A DNA stretch of 64,000 nt from JAFTYO01 sp045644765 (GCA_045644765.1 JAZRHM010000001.1:1-64000); one strand, 5' to 3'; positions 17,646 to 26,488 are shown, counted from the stretch's first letter. Program-made: numbers and translations. The notes: generated by a model not told the origin, from the letters alone.

Positions 17646-18063
17646 AGAACCTTATCTCAGAATTTATTTTACCGACTGCTTCTTTTAAGTATGGACAAGT
17701 ATTTGAAGGTGTATTATTCCACTTATGCCATTCTAAGCGTTCGCATTTATGAGGTTCTTTATTTTCAATTGTCCCAGCCCATTTTAGACATTCAAAGTAA
17801 AACTGCATATATTCTTCACCTTTATTACTATGGCAAATTGTCTTTAATATTAAATCTTCAGGCTGTATATCCACGCCTATTTCCTCTTTAGCTTCACGAA
17901 TTGCTGCCGATATAATTTGCTCATTACCGTCTAAATGGCCGCCAACAAATCCCCAATTTCCGGCAAATGAACAATTTTTTCTAAGTTGCAGTAAAACTTT
18001 ATCATCTTTACGCAACATAACAAAAATTCCGACAGGAACTTTAAACCTATTTGGTCCCGACAT
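17629..18063 (-). CDS. Nudix hydrolase
   Basis: A 144-residue Nudix domain with a full box GGHLDGNEQIISAAIREAKEEIG and an N-terminal VGIFVMLRKDDKVLLQLR strand pair. It probably hydrolyses a nucleoside diphosphate derivative. GGGAG lies six bases before the ATG. It is the first gene of a likely operon with 16965 and 16498. It is a different Nudix type from the one at 15049. Confidence 0.85.
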   Translation of the reverse strand: MSGPNRFKVPVGIFVMLRKDDKVLLQLRKNCSFAGNWGFVGGHLDGNEQIISAAIREAKEEIGVDIQPEDLILKTICHSNKGEEYMQFYFECLKWAGTIENKEPHKCERLEWHKWNNTPSNTCPYLKEAVGKINSEIRFYEDEF

Positions 18064-18094
18064 TTGAACTCCCTTTAATAAAATACTGTATTTT

Positions 18095-19078
18095 TTAATA
18101 CCGTGTCTTAGGATAGTTTTTCAACTTTGCATATTCTACCGTATTTTCCCAAGCATTAACGTAGCTGTTTCTGATATATACAGCATCATCAAACTCTTTT
18201 TTCATTCCTTCTGCTGAGTATATCGGTAACAACGTATTATATATTTCTATCTTGGCAGTAAATTTTTTAGCTCTACCCCAATCTTTATAATTAACTAAAT
18301 TAAGAGCCTCTTTACAAAGCTTTATTTTTTCTTGATTTGTAGTAGCCTTGGGAAGATCTACTCGCATTATATCATCATAGCGCAATTGTTTTTCTTTGAC
18401 TTTTTCTGCCTTATTTTCTGCATCTTTAGTCGTTTTTTCTTTTTTTAGAGCCGTTTTATACGCACTATAATCATAACTGTCTTTATCTTTTGTTTTTCTG
18501 ATTATAGAATCCAGAAGCTTAATACGATCTTCAACAGGTATTGAGCGCATAAAATATTCCATGCGTTTTTTAGAAATATTCAGCGGATCATGGTCAAATG
18601 TACCATCGTTTTGCTTAACGGTATCAACCATTTGTTTTAAAATGTCAAACAAACGTTGTTTACCTGACGGATTTGTTTGCTCTTCAATACTGTATCTTAA
18701 ATTATGTAAAGCTACACGAAGTTTCATTTCTTCTGCGTTATCTTTATCAAAAAGTTGCAAAACTTTACCTACATGGACATTAGTTTTATCAAAAAATTCT
18801 TCATCACAATCAGTTGAAAAAACAGACATATCTTTTCTTAATTGTTCAACCGCATTAATTTTTTCATGCATAGTTTCCGGAATATGAGGCATCACTTTTG
18901 CTAAATGCTCTTCACGTGTAAGCTGTTTTTCATTTTTAAGTTCCATGCCGGCAAGACTATATAAATCTGCCAACGAATTTGATGCTCCTTTAGAGTCGTA
19001 TTCGTTGGCTACACAATCAAATGCGTATATGCTTAACAATTTATTTTTTGTTATTTTTTTATCTGTATTCATAACCAT
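18095..19078 (-). CDS. Hypothetical charged helical protein
   Basis: It has 327 residues, Lys/Asp/Glu rich, mostly predicted helix with a coiled-coil-like stretch (KTTKDAENKAEKVKEKQL) near residue 215. There is no signal peptide or membrane segment, and no family recognised. It lies between the Nudix gene and the GNAT gene on the same strand (31 bp and 5 bp gaps), so it may be translated from a shared transcript. Confidence 0.7.
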   Translation of the reverse strand: MVMNTDKKITKNKLLSIYAFDCVANEYDSKGASNSLADLYSLAGMELKNEKQLTREEHLAKVMPHIPETMHEKINAVEQLRKDMSVFSTDCDEEFFDKTNVHVGKVLQLFDKDNAEEMKLRVALHNLRYSIEEQTNPSGKQRLFDILKQMVDTVKQNDGTFDHDPLNISKKRMEYFMRSIPVEDRIKLLDSIIRKTKDKDSYDYSAYKTALKKEKTTKDAENKAEKVKEKQLRYDDIMRVDLPKATTNQEKIKLCKEALNLVNYKDWGRAKKFTAKIEIYNTLLPIYSAEGMKKEFDDAVYIRNSYVNAWENTVEYAKLKNYPKTRY

Positions 19079-19083
19079 AATCT

Positions 19084-19521
19084 CTAAAGTTTTTTAACCA
19101 TTTTTGCAAATGTAATGCCCTGCTCTTCAAACAAATCGCCTTCTTGAACATATCCCAATTTTTCATAAAAAACTACTACAGATAACATTGCGTGCATTAC
19201 TATTTTACTATATCCGGCTTCTTTTGCTCTTTTTTGAGCATATTCTACCAAAGCACGACCAATTCCTTCACCTTGGCAAGACGGACTGACTGCAACTTGC
19301 ATCAATCTTATGTCTTCATCATTTACGGGAGCTAAAATTAAACCGCCTACAAGTTTATCTTCCAGGCTATCCAAACATCCTATATGCAAATATGAAACTT
19401 CTTTATGGCGAAAAGAATCTAAAAATTTCAACCCCAACGGTTCAAGTAAAACTTTATAACGGAGCTCTACCAATTCATCATATCTGGATGAACCAAAATC
19501 TACATCTATCATTTTTTTCAT
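19084..19521 (-). CDS. GNAT-family N-acetyltransferase (ElaA-like)
   Basis: It has 145 residues. The acetyl-CoA pyrophosphate loop appears as VAVSPSCQGEGIGRALVEYA (V-x-P-x-x-Q-G-x-G-x-G/A motif A), followed by motif B FYEKLGYVQEGDLFEEQGI. The N-terminal YDELVELRYKVLLEPLGL resembles ElaA-like GNATs. The acceptor is unknown. Upstream AAGGGGA fits the ATG. Confidence 0.85.
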   Translation of the reverse strand: MKKMIDVDFGSSRYDELVELRYKVLLEPLGLKFLDSFRHKEVSYLHIGCLDSLEDKLVGGLILAPVNDEDIRLMQVAVSPSCQGEGIGRALVEYAQKRAKEAGYSKIVMHAMLSVVVFYEKLGYVQEGDLFEEQGITFAKMVKKL

Positions 19522-19653
19522 TTTACTATCCCCTTATAAAAATATTTTGCTTGCATTTATTAAAACATATTCTTGAGTTATTTTCAATAATATATTGCTA
19601 AAATAAAAAAATTAATTTATTTATAGCTATAATTAAAAACAGGAATAAATAAA

Positions 19654-21456
19654 ATGACCGATTTGACACATATCAGAAATTTTGCAATCATTGCCCATAT
19701 TGATCATGGGAAGTCTACACTTGCAGACAGAATAATTGAATATTGCGGGGGGTTAACCGAACGTGAAATGACAGAACAGGTGCTTGATTCCATGGATATT
19801 GAAAAAGAACGTGGAATTACCATTAAGGCTCAAACAGTTAGGTTAAACTACAAAGCAAAAGACGGTAAAAACTATCAGCTTAATCTGATGGATACGCCCG
19901 GTCACGTTGACTTTTCTTATGAAGTATCTCGCTCACTTGCTTCTTGCGAAGGATCTATCTTAGTTGTAGATTCAACTCAAGGCGTTGAAGCTCAGACATT
20001 GGCTAACGTATACTTAGCTATAGACAACAATCATGAAATTGTTCCTGTTCTGAATAAGATTGATTTGCCATCATCAGAACCTGATAGAGTTAAACAACAA
20101 ATTGAAGATGTTATCGGTCTTGACACATCTGAAGCTGTTGAAACATCGGGAAAAACAGGTCTTGGCGTTCCTGATTTGTTAGAAGCCGTAGTTAATAAAC
20201 TTCCTGCTCCGAAAGGTGATGAAAACGCGCCGTTAAAGGCTCTCTTAATTGACAGTTGGTACGATTCTTATTTGGGTGTGATTATCTTGGTACGCGTTCA
20301 TGATGGCATTTTGAAAAAGAAAACGCTCATTCGAATGATGTCAAACAATGCCGTATATAATGTCGATAAAGTTGGTATATTTACACCAAAAATGCAAGAT
20401 GTTGAGGCATTATATCCCGGTGAAGTCGGTTTCATAACAGCCAGCATTAAAAGTGTAAGCGATTGTAACATCGGTGATACCATAACAGACAATAAAGTTC
20501 CTTGTGCAGAACCGTTGCCCGGTTTCAAGCCTTCCATTCCGGTTGTTTTCTGCTCCATATTCCCGACAGATTCCAGTCAATATGAAGCATTAAAAGACGC
20601 TCTTGCAAAACTTAAATTAAACGATGCAAGTATAAATTATCAAAATGAAAATTCTGCCGCTTTAGGTCTTGGTTTCCGTTGCGGATTTTTAGGTCTTTTG
20701 CATATGGAAATTATTCAAGAGCGCATCGGTAGAGAGTTTGATTTAGACATCATAACCACAGCGCCATCCGTTGCTTATAAAATTCACCTTACAAGCGGTG
20801 ATGAACTTATGTTGCATAATCCGGCAGACATGCCGGACTTAAGCACAGTTAAGTTTATTGAAGAACCAATGGTAAAAGCTACCATTTTGGTTCCTGATAC
20901 ATATTTGGGAGCTGTTTTAAAGCTTTGTACCGAACGTCGAGGAGAACAAGTTGAGCTAACATATGTCGGCACACGAGCCATGGTTATCTACAACATTCCG
21001 TTAAATGAAATTGTGTTTGATTTTTACGACAGATTAAAATCTATTACCAGCGGATATGCAAGTTTTGACTATGAACTCACCGGTTATCAAGAATCAGATT
21101 TGGTTAAAGTTCAAATTTTGATTAATGAAGAGCCGGTTGATGCTTTAGCCTTTTTATGTCATCGTTCTCAAGCAGAATCGAGAGGCCGTCAAATTTGCGA
21201 ACGCCTAAAAGATTTAATTCCGAGACACTTGTTCAAAATTCCGATACAAGCAGCCATTGGCGGAAGAGTTGTGGCTCGTGAAACAATATCAGCCATGCGT
21301 AAAGATGTAACGGCCAAGTGTTATGGCGGTGACGTTACACGTAAACGCAAGCTTTTAGATAAACAGAAAAAAGGTAAACAACGCATGCGCCAATTCGGCA
21401 AAGTTGAAGTTCCACAATCTGCATTTATCGAAGCATTACGCATTGGAGATGATTAA
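19654..21456 (+). CDS. lepA: Elongation factor 4 (LepA)
   Basis: LepA is a ribosome-associated GTPase. Its 600 residues match the family length. G1 AHIDHGKST, G2 ERGITI, G3 DTPGH, G4 NKID, then EF-G-like domains and the LepA-specific C-terminal domain ending KKGKQRMRQFGKVEVPQSAF. AGGAA precedes the ATG. It is monocistronic with a terminator right after the stop. Confidence 0.98.
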   Translation: MTDLTHIRNFAIIAHIDHGKSTLADRIIEYCGGLTEREMTEQVLDSMDIEKERGITIKAQTVRLNYKAKDGKNYQLNLMDTPGHVDFSYEVSRSLASCEGSILVVDSTQGVEAQTLANVYLAIDNNHEIVPVLNKIDLPSSEPDRVKQQIEDVIGLDTSEAVETSGKTGLGVPDLLEAVVNKLPAPKGDENAPLKALLIDSWYDSYLGVIILVRVHDGILKKKTLIRMMSNNAVYNVDKVGIFTPKMQDVEALYPGEVGFITASIKSVSDCNIGDTITDNKVPCAEPLPGFKPSIPVVFCSIFPTDSSQYEALKDALAKLKLNDASINYQNENSAALGLGFRCGFLGLLHMEIIQERIGREFDLDIITTAPSVAYKIHLTSGDELMLHNPADMPDLSTVKFIEEPMVKATILVPDTYLGAVLKLCTERRGEQVELTYVGTRAMVIYNIPLNEIVFDFYDRLKSITSGYASFDYELTGYQESDLVKVQILINEEPVDALAFLCHRSQAESRGRQICERLKDLIPRHLFKIPIQAAIGGRVVARETISAMRKDVTAKCYGGDVTRKRKLLDKQKKGKQRMRQFGKVEVPQSAFIEALRIGDD

Positions 21457-21460
21457 AAAA

Positions 21461-21486
21461 AGAGAGCATCAGCTCTCTTTTTTTTA
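21461..21486 (+). terminator. Bidirectional terminator between lepA and the lipoprotein gene
   Basis: Stem AGAGAGC/GCTCTCT (21461-21467/21472-21478) flanked by A and T runs, serving the convergent genes on both sides. Confidence 0.88.
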
Positions 21487-21891
21487 ATCTGATACACAAT
21501 CGTTTCCACGCCATTTCCATGCTGAGATAATGTTTTCTTTAATCATAAATGAGGTTTGACAATATGCTTCAACCACATTATCGGTTAACTCAGCATAAGG
21601 CATAAAGTTATACTCATTCATTAAGGGCGCATAAATGGTATCATCAGGCTCAAATTCTTCATTGTAAAGATAATATTCTGACGGAAAATAAAAATCATTT
21701 ATTTTTGTATAGGTAAAAATTTTGGTATTATCATTTACATATTTAACAGCACTAGGTGTTCCCCATGCCATAACAAGATCTTGTTCAGTTTTACCCACTA
21801 AATCGTTTAACTTTTTATCATATTTTTCAGATGTAGCACAAGCCAAAACCAAAAATGTTAAAATCAGTAAAAATGCAATATTTTTTATCAT
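21484..21891 (-). CDS. Small outer-membrane-type lipoprotein
   Basis: About 135 residues beginning MIKNIAFLLILTFLVLAC; VLAC is a lipobox, so the mature protein would start at Cys18. The body carries KLNDLVGKTEQDLVMAWGTPSAVKYV, similar to the start of SmpA/OmlA-like lipoprotein domains (VGKTxxEVxxxxGxP). AAGGAGGAG directly before the ATG at 21891 decides this start over an in-frame ATG at 21912. Its partner is unknown; a role in envelope assembly is inference. Confidence 0.75.
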   Translation of the reverse strand: MIKNIAFLLILTFLVLACATSEKYDKKLNDLVGKTEQDLVMAWGTPSAVKYVNDNTKIFTYTKINDFYFPSEYYLYNEEFEPDDTIYAPLMNEYNFMPYAELTDNVVEAYCQTSFMIKENIISAWKWRGNDCVSD

Positions 21892-21976
21892 ATCTCCTCC
21901 TTTATTTTCCAAATAAATAATCTCAGAGATCAGATTTTCAATTTAGCAAAAAAGTTTTATCCAATCGCTTATTTTA

Positions 21977-22173
21977 ACCACAACCGACACACTTAATAAT
22001 TGCAAAAAAAAAAATAAACTTATAATTTGGCTAGAATACCATTTTTAGGAGTTTTTTTGATGAAATTATTTAAAAACAATCAATACGGAAGAAGTATGGT
22101 GGAGATGTTGGGTGTTTTGGCCATCATCGGTGTTTTATCAGTTGGCGGTATCGCCGGATATTCTAAAGCTATG
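21977..22173 (+). repeat. Direct repeat, copy 1 (promoter and 5' part of pilin-like gene)
   Basis: About 197 bp nearly identical to 22814-23012: it covers the upstream leader with TATAAT (22021-22026), the TAGGAG site and the first ~38 codons. Divergence begins abruptly after the AGYSKAM codons. Confidence 0.85.
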
Positions 22174-22716
22174 TTTAAGTATAAAGCCAATAAATTTTCC
22201 GATCAAATAACACATATTATTGCAAATATCAGAGCTTCTTTTGCTGTGCAAGGCACAACAGACGGATTAAATAACGAGAATATAAAAAAGATGGGATTGG
22301 TTCCTTCGGAAATGTATACAAACTCTGAATATCCCGATGATCCTTATCATATTTTTGGAGGTCAACTTAGTTTTGGTAGCGCATCTTACTATGAAATGCA
22401 AAATGGCAGACCTCAAGCTAATTATTCTAATAATATTTTTTATATCGGAACAAATTATATTCCCAAAGATATTTGCATATCAATATTAACTGCCGATTGG
22501 GGCGCCGATTTATACGGAATTGGTGCAGGATTTTTTTCTGGAGCTCCAACACCTAGTAGCAATGATTATCGCACAGCGACCGAAGATTATGCTATAACCG
22601 GTGATAAAGATTATCCGGCACCATTTTCAGTTGCAAGAGCAGAAAAAGTATGCCGAAAAGCTGAAGATGAAAATTCTACTACCGGAATGTCTCTGTTTTG
22701 GTATTTTAAATTGTAA
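22060..22716 (+). CDS. Type IV pilin-like protein, cassette 1
   Basis: About 218 residues. A short basic leader MKLFKNNQYG is followed by RSMVEMLGVLAIIGVLS, i.e. a class III prepilin cleavage site after Gly and Glu at +5, then a hydrophobic helix that would serve both as membrane anchor and filament core. The globular part has four Cys, perhaps forming disulfides. ATG at 22060 is chosen for TAGGAG eight bases upstream; the longer frame starts with TTG. It would be processed by a prepilin peptidase not present in this window. It is the first of two tandem paralogues. Confidence 0.85.
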   Translation: MKLFKNNQYGRSMVEMLGVLAIIGVLSVGGIAGYSKAMFKYKANKFSDQITHIIANIRASFAVQGTTDGLNNENIKKMGLVPSEMYTNSEYPDDPYHIFGGQLSFGSASYYEMQNGRPQANYSNNIFYIGTNYIPKDICISILTADWGADLYGIGAGFFSGAPTPSSNDYRTATEDYAITGDKDYPAPFSVARAEKVCRKAEDENSTTGMSLFWYFKL

Positions 22717-22778
22717 AACCATCGCTAACATCATATTTAGCAAGCATTGAGTTTTCAGATACTACCTACCCTAACCTA

Positions 22779-22804
22779 GCCTCTGTAAAGACAGAGGCTT
22801 TTTT
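22779..22804 (+). terminator. Terminator of pilin-like cassette 1
   Basis: Stem GCCTCTGT/ACAGAGGC (22779-22786/22791-22798) plus T run; same stem as behind tuf. Confidence 0.9.
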
Positions 22805-22813
22805 TACCTTTTC

Positions 22814-23012
22814 TCCACAACCGACACACTTAATAATTTCAAAAAAAACAAATAAACTTATAATTTGGCTAAAATACCATTTTTAGGAGTTTTTTTGATG
22901 AAATTATTTAAAAACAATCAATACGGAAGAAGTATGGTAGAGATGTTGGGTGTTTTGGCCATCATCGGTGTTTTATCAGTTGGTGGTATCGCCGGATATT
23001 CTAAAGCCATGT
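22814..23012 (+). repeat. Direct repeat, copy 2
   Basis: Second copy of the leader and N-terminal coding block described at 21977. The few differences are in the upstream A run (for example TTGCAA versus TTTCAA) and silent sites. Confidence 0.85.
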
Positions 23013-23494
23013 ATAAGCAAAAAATGAACAAAACTGTAGATATCGTTTCTAAAGTTTTGATGGGTATGAGAGAGCTGTCATCACAAAATTTAGAAGGAAG
23101 TGGCCCTGGATTTTATCAGCAACAATATGCAATAAAATTAGGCATATTGGATAAATCATTGTGTGATGACTCTAATCAATGCACACTTCCTATCGGTAAT
23201 AAAATACAGGTATCCTTTAGTGATATTGAAATAATTCTTAGCAAAGGAAGCAGTAATCTTTGTATTGATTTTTTATCACATCATTGGGAAACTGCTTTAC
23301 CTGACAATTCCAGCTATATTAGTATTGTTAGCACTTCTGGTGAGTATGTGGGTCAGGGTAATTATATATATTCAACCAACACTAATATAGGAGTGAAACT
23401 AGAATATACATTAACTGATATAGAAAATACCTGTACTAAAGCCTGTAATAATGTAGAATGTATGATTGTTTTGGCGATAAGCGAGGATGTCTAA
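22898..23494 (+). CDS. Type IV pilin-like protein, cassette 2
   Basis: About 198 residues. The first ~38 residues are identical to cassette 1 (MKLFKNNQYG / RSMVEMLGVLAII), but the globular domain is unrelated at the sequence level and contains seven Cys, for example CDDSNQC, NTCTKACNNVEC. ATG at 22898 has TAGGAG upstream. A constant exported N-terminus joined to a different C-terminal domain suggests duplication followed by replacement or fast divergence of the exposed part. Confidence 0.85.
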   Translation: MKLFKNNQYGRSMVEMLGVLAIIGVLSVGGIAGYSKAMYKQKMNKTVDIVSKVLMGMRELSSQNLEGSGPGFYQQQYAIKLGILDKSLCDDSNQCTLPIGNKIQVSFSDIEIILSKGSSNLCIDFLSHHWETALPDNSSYISIVSTSGEYVGQGNYIYSTNTNIGVKLEYTLTDIENTCTKACNNVECMIVLAISEDV

Positions 23495-23589
23495 CTGATA
23501 ATACAAAAAAAGCTGTTTGAAAGTTTTAAATAGCGTTGTTATAATGAAATAAAATTAAGTATTGCTTGCACAAAAAACTAATTTTTCAA

Positions 23590-23617
23590 GCCTCTGTAAC
23601 AAACAGAGGCTTTTTTT
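23590..23617 (+). terminator. Terminator of pilin-like cassette 2
   Basis: Stem GCCTCTGT/ACAGAGGC (23590-23597/23603-23610), AACAA loop, seven T. Confidence 0.9.
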
Positions 23618-23625
23618 ATTTAACA

Positions 23626-24219
23626 TTAAAGTTCTTTTCTGGACGTAAGTGCCATTTGGATTGTTCCGTCATCCATATAATCAAGCTCTGCACCCACCGG
23701 AATTCCTTGAGCCAAAGTTGTAACTTTTATATTACTATCCTTTAGTCTATTTAGCAAATAATGTGTTGTAATCTGCCCGTCAATTGTTGCCGGCAAGGCC
23801 AAAATCACTTCCTCAAACACACCTGTCTCAAGGCGAGAAAACAAATTTTCAATATTTAAATCTTCAGGGGTTATTCCGTCAATTGCCGAAAGAACGCCAC
23901 CCAAAATGTGGTATAAGCCCTTATAAAAGCCCACTCTTTCCATCGCCCACAAATCAGCAACGTCTTGCACAACGCAAACTGTTTTATAATCTCTTGCAGC
24001 AGATGAACAAATTGAACAAATTTCTTCAGTATCAAAATTACCGCAAACTTTACAAGTTTTTATATTTTCAGCCACATCTTGCAAAGCAGATATCAACGGT
24101 AACATTTGCTCATTTTTCTTTTTCAAAAGTTGCAAAACAATGCGTCTTGCCGACCTTGTTCCCAGAGCCGGCAATTTAGCTATTGTTTTTATGAGTTTTT
24201 CGATTTCTTTTCCTGCCAA
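23626..24219 (-). CDS. recR: Recombination protein RecR
   Basis: RecR loads RecA with RecO/RecF at gaps. It has 197 residues: helix-hairpin-helix (LPALGTRSARRIVL), C4 zinc finger CKVCGNFDTEEICSIC, Toprim domain (CVVQDVADLWAMER ... GVLSAIDGITPEDL) and the Walker-B-like C-terminus. The start is TTG: the family N-terminus needs these residues and no ATG exists. It follows ybaB by 9 bp, the conserved dnaX-ybaB-recR order. Confidence 0.96.
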   Translation of the reverse strand: MAGKEIEKLIKTIAKLPALGTRSARRIVLQLLKKKNEQMLPLISALQDVAENIKTCKVCGNFDTEEICSICSSAARDYKTVCVVQDVADLWAMERVGFYKGLYHILGGVLSAIDGITPEDLNIENLFSRLETGVFEEVILALPATIDGQITTHYLLNRLKDSNIKVTTLAQGIPVGAELDYMDDGTIQMALTSRKEL

Positions 24220-24228
24220 TTTTTTTCT

Positions 24229-24549
24229 CTAAAACGGAATTTTTAAACCACCCAAATTAGCTCCACCGGTAGCTTCTTTCATTCCTTCTTCTTGCATAGC
24301 TTCAATTTTTGCATGAGCATCATTATAGGCAGCAACAATAAGGTCTTCCAAAACATCAACTTCATCTGCATCAATCAAAGATTTATCAATGCTGATTTTT
24401 TTCATTTCGGAACGACCGCTTAATACAACCTTTACCAAGCCGCCTCCACTGGTTCCTTCTCTTTCTTCCTCAGCCAAACGAGCTTGAGTTTCTTGCATTT
24501 TCTTTTGCATCATTTGAGCTTGTTTCATTAAACCTTGAATATTTAGCAT
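24229..24549 (-). CDS. ybaB: YbaB/EbfC family nucleoid-associated protein
   Basis: 106 residues, the normal size. MLNIQGLMKQAQMMQKKMQETQ forms the N-terminal helix used for dimerisation, followed by the VKVVLSGRSEMKKISID strand region. It binds DNA as a dimer. It starts 6 bp after dnaX with GAGGAG upstream, and its stop lies 9 bp before recR. Confidence 0.96.
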   Translation of the reverse strand: MLNIQGLMKQAQMMQKKMQETQARLAEEEREGTSGGGLVKVVLSGRSEMKKISIDKSLIDADEVDVLEDLIVAAYNDAHAKIEAMQEEGMKEATGGANLGGLKIPF

Positions 24550-24555
24550 TTCAAA

Positions 24556-26277
24556 TTACTCCTCATCATATGTATTAACAATTAAATTTTCTTCATCTTC
24601 TGTTTCTTCTCGCGAAACTTTACGAACTAAAGTATCAATTTTAGCCCCCGGAAATTCGCTCAATATAGCCTTTATAAGCGGATATTCCGACACACTTTGT
24701 TTGTCTTGTTCAAGAGCAGCTCTTTCTTTATCGGCTAAAGTTTCGCCCAAAGGACCGCGCCTTATGTCAACTTTCCACTTTATGCCACTTGCGGCCTCAA
24801 GTTCTTTATGAAAATTTTGCATAAAATCAGGTGCTATCTTGTCAGATATAGCCATTTTTATATGCCCGGAAGCAAATTCTTCAATAGAAATATCATTTTT
24901 TACGCTATACAGAAGCAACAATTTTTTGTGCTCTGTCAGATATAAAACAAAATCATTCAAGCTAAAATTTATATCCGTATTTTGAGCTTCCTGATTAACA
25001 CTATTATCAGCTTTTTCTTCTACGGCTTTGCTTTCTGCCACAAACTGTTTAACAGGCTCTGTTTGAACTGCCTTAGCATCATTAACATGGCTGATAACAC
25101 TTAAACTAGATTTTTTTTTTACTTCAGATAAAAGCTCTGCAGGAGTCGGTAAATTTGCCGAATATGCAACTCTGACCAAAATCATCTCTAATGCCTTTAA
25201 CGGCATAGGCGCGCTATTGAGTTCTGAAATACCTTTAATAAGCATCTGCCACATCCGAGACAACACTGCAATAGAAATTGAAGATGATAGCTTTTCACAA
25301 AGTTTGCGCTCATTTTCGCTTAACATTTCTGAACCAAGTGTTGCCGGAACAATTTTAGCACGAGCAAGCATATGTGTAACATCTATTAAGTCTTGCAAAA
25401 TAGATGTCGGATTTGCACCATTTTGATATTGATTTCCTAAATTGTGCAACACAGATTGCATATCACCTGATATAAGTTTTTCAAAAAGCTCCAAAGTTTT
25501 GTTTCTGTCAGCCAAACCTATCATTTCGATTACGGCATCTGTTTTAATTTTTCCATCGCCTAACACAATTGCCTGATCCAACATTGATAATCCGTCACGA
25601 GCAGAACCGTCAGCTGCACGAGCTACAATTTCCAAAGCCTCATCTTGGGCTTCAATTCCTTCTGCTGTTATAATCTTTTTAAAAAGTGTAACCAAAGTTT
25701 CTATATTCAAACGTTGTAAATCAACACGCTGACAACGAGATAATATGGTTACCGGAACTTTTCTTATTTCTGTGGTAGCAAATATAAATTTGACATGTGC
25801 AGGAGGCTCTTCCAAGGTTTTTAACAGAGCATTGAAAGCTCCTTTTGAAAGCATATGAACCTCGTCTATGATATAGACTTTATATCTTGCATTTGTCGGT
25901 TTATAACCAACACCGTCAAGAAGTTCACGCATATCATCAACACCGGTTCTTGAAGCGGCATCGAGCTCCAATACATCTATGTGTCTTCCGGCGGCAATTG
26001 CCTTACAATTTTCACACACTCCGCAAGGACGAATCGTCGGACCGCCTTTACCGTCAAGGCCAATACAATTTAGAGCTCTGGCAATTAAACGAGCCGTAGT
26101 TGTTTTACCGACACCTCTAATTCCGGTTAAGATATAAGCATGGTGTAATCTGTTGTTTTTAATGGCATTTGTAAGAGTTTGCACCAAAGCATCTTGCCCT
26201 AACAAATCTTCAAAAGTTTGAGGGCGATATTTTCTTGCCAACACTACATATTGATTTTGCGTATTATCTTCTGCCAT
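24556..26277 (-). CDS. dnaX: DNA polymerase III subunit tau (and possibly gamma), DnaX
   Basis: DnaX is the clamp-loader ATPase subunit that organises the replisome. It has 573 residues: Walker A GIRGVGKTTTARL, zinc-binding C-GVCENCKAI (Cys cluster near residue 75), Walker B VYIIDEVHML, sensor and Arg-finger regions, domain III to about residue 370, then a tau-specific tail. An A10 run (minus strand, 25120-25111) covers codons 386-389 just after domain III, and both other frames stop within a few codons (see findings). ATG at 26277 has AAAGAGA upstream. Confidence 0.97.
   Translation of the reverse strand: MAEDNTQNQYVVLARKYRPQTFEDLLGQDALVQTLTNAIKNNRLHHAYILTGIRGVGKTTTARLIARALNCIGLDGKGGPTIRPCGVCENCKAIAAGRHIDVLELDAASRTGVDDMRELLDGVGYKPTNARYKVYIIDEVHMLSKGAFNALLKTLEEPPAHVKFIFATTEIRKVPVTILSRCQRVDLQRLNIETLVTLFKKIITAEGIEAQDEALEIVARAADGSARDGLSMLDQAIVLGDGKIKTDAVIEMIGLADRNKTLELFEKLISGDMQSVLHNLGNQYQNGANPTSILQDLIDVTHMLARAKIVPATLGSEMLSENERKLCEKLSSSISIAVLSRMWQMLIKGISELNSAPMPLKALEMILVRVAYSANLPTPAELLSEVKKKSSLSVISHVNDAKAVQTEPVKQFVAESKAVEEKADNSVNQEAQNTDINFSLNDFVLYLTEHKKLLLLYSVKNDISIEEFASGHIKMAISDKIAPDFMQNFHKELEAASGIKWKVDIRRGPLGETLADKERAALEQDKQSVSEYPLIKAILSEFPGAKIDTLVRKVSREETEDEENLIVNTYDEE
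25111..25120 (-). promoter_or_regulatory. Candidate slippage/frameshift site in dnaX (A10)
   Basis: Coding strand GTA AAA AAA AAA TCT AGT. One extra A gives ...AAA ATC TAG; one fewer gives ...AAT CTA GTT TAA. Either yields a product of about 390 residues containing only domains I-III, like gamma. Confidence 0.5.
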
Positions 26278-26293
26278 TACATTCTCTTTAAAA

Positions 26294-26382
26294 GGCGAAG
26301 GGACAAAAACCTCGCTTCAACCGTTACGGCTGCTTCCTTCCGAACCTGACCGGGTTGGCGGCGAACCGACCTTTTGCCCTTC
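26294..26382 (-). ncRNA. ffs: Signal recognition particle RNA, small (4.5S) type
   Basis: The minus strand contains the universally conserved SRP hairpin GGTCAGGTTCGGAAGGAAGCAGCC, written here as GGTCAGGTTC and GGAAGGAAGCAGCC. This is the Ffh-binding domain with its asymmetric and symmetric loops, enclosed by a long stem whose ends GAAGGG/CCCTTC are at 26382 and 26297. It guides Ffh in co-translational membrane targeting. TATTAT at 26388-26383 may be its -10 box, so the true 5' end may be a few bases inside. dnaX begins 17 bp beyond its 3' end, a common gene neighbourhood. Confidence 0.95.
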
Positions 26383-26488
26383 ATAATAAAAAACCTTCTT
26401 TATATTGAAACAATCAGCTTTATTTTTAAAGTAAAAAATTAAGCTATCAACATTTATCCGTATTTAATTAGCACAAACCAAATTTTTA

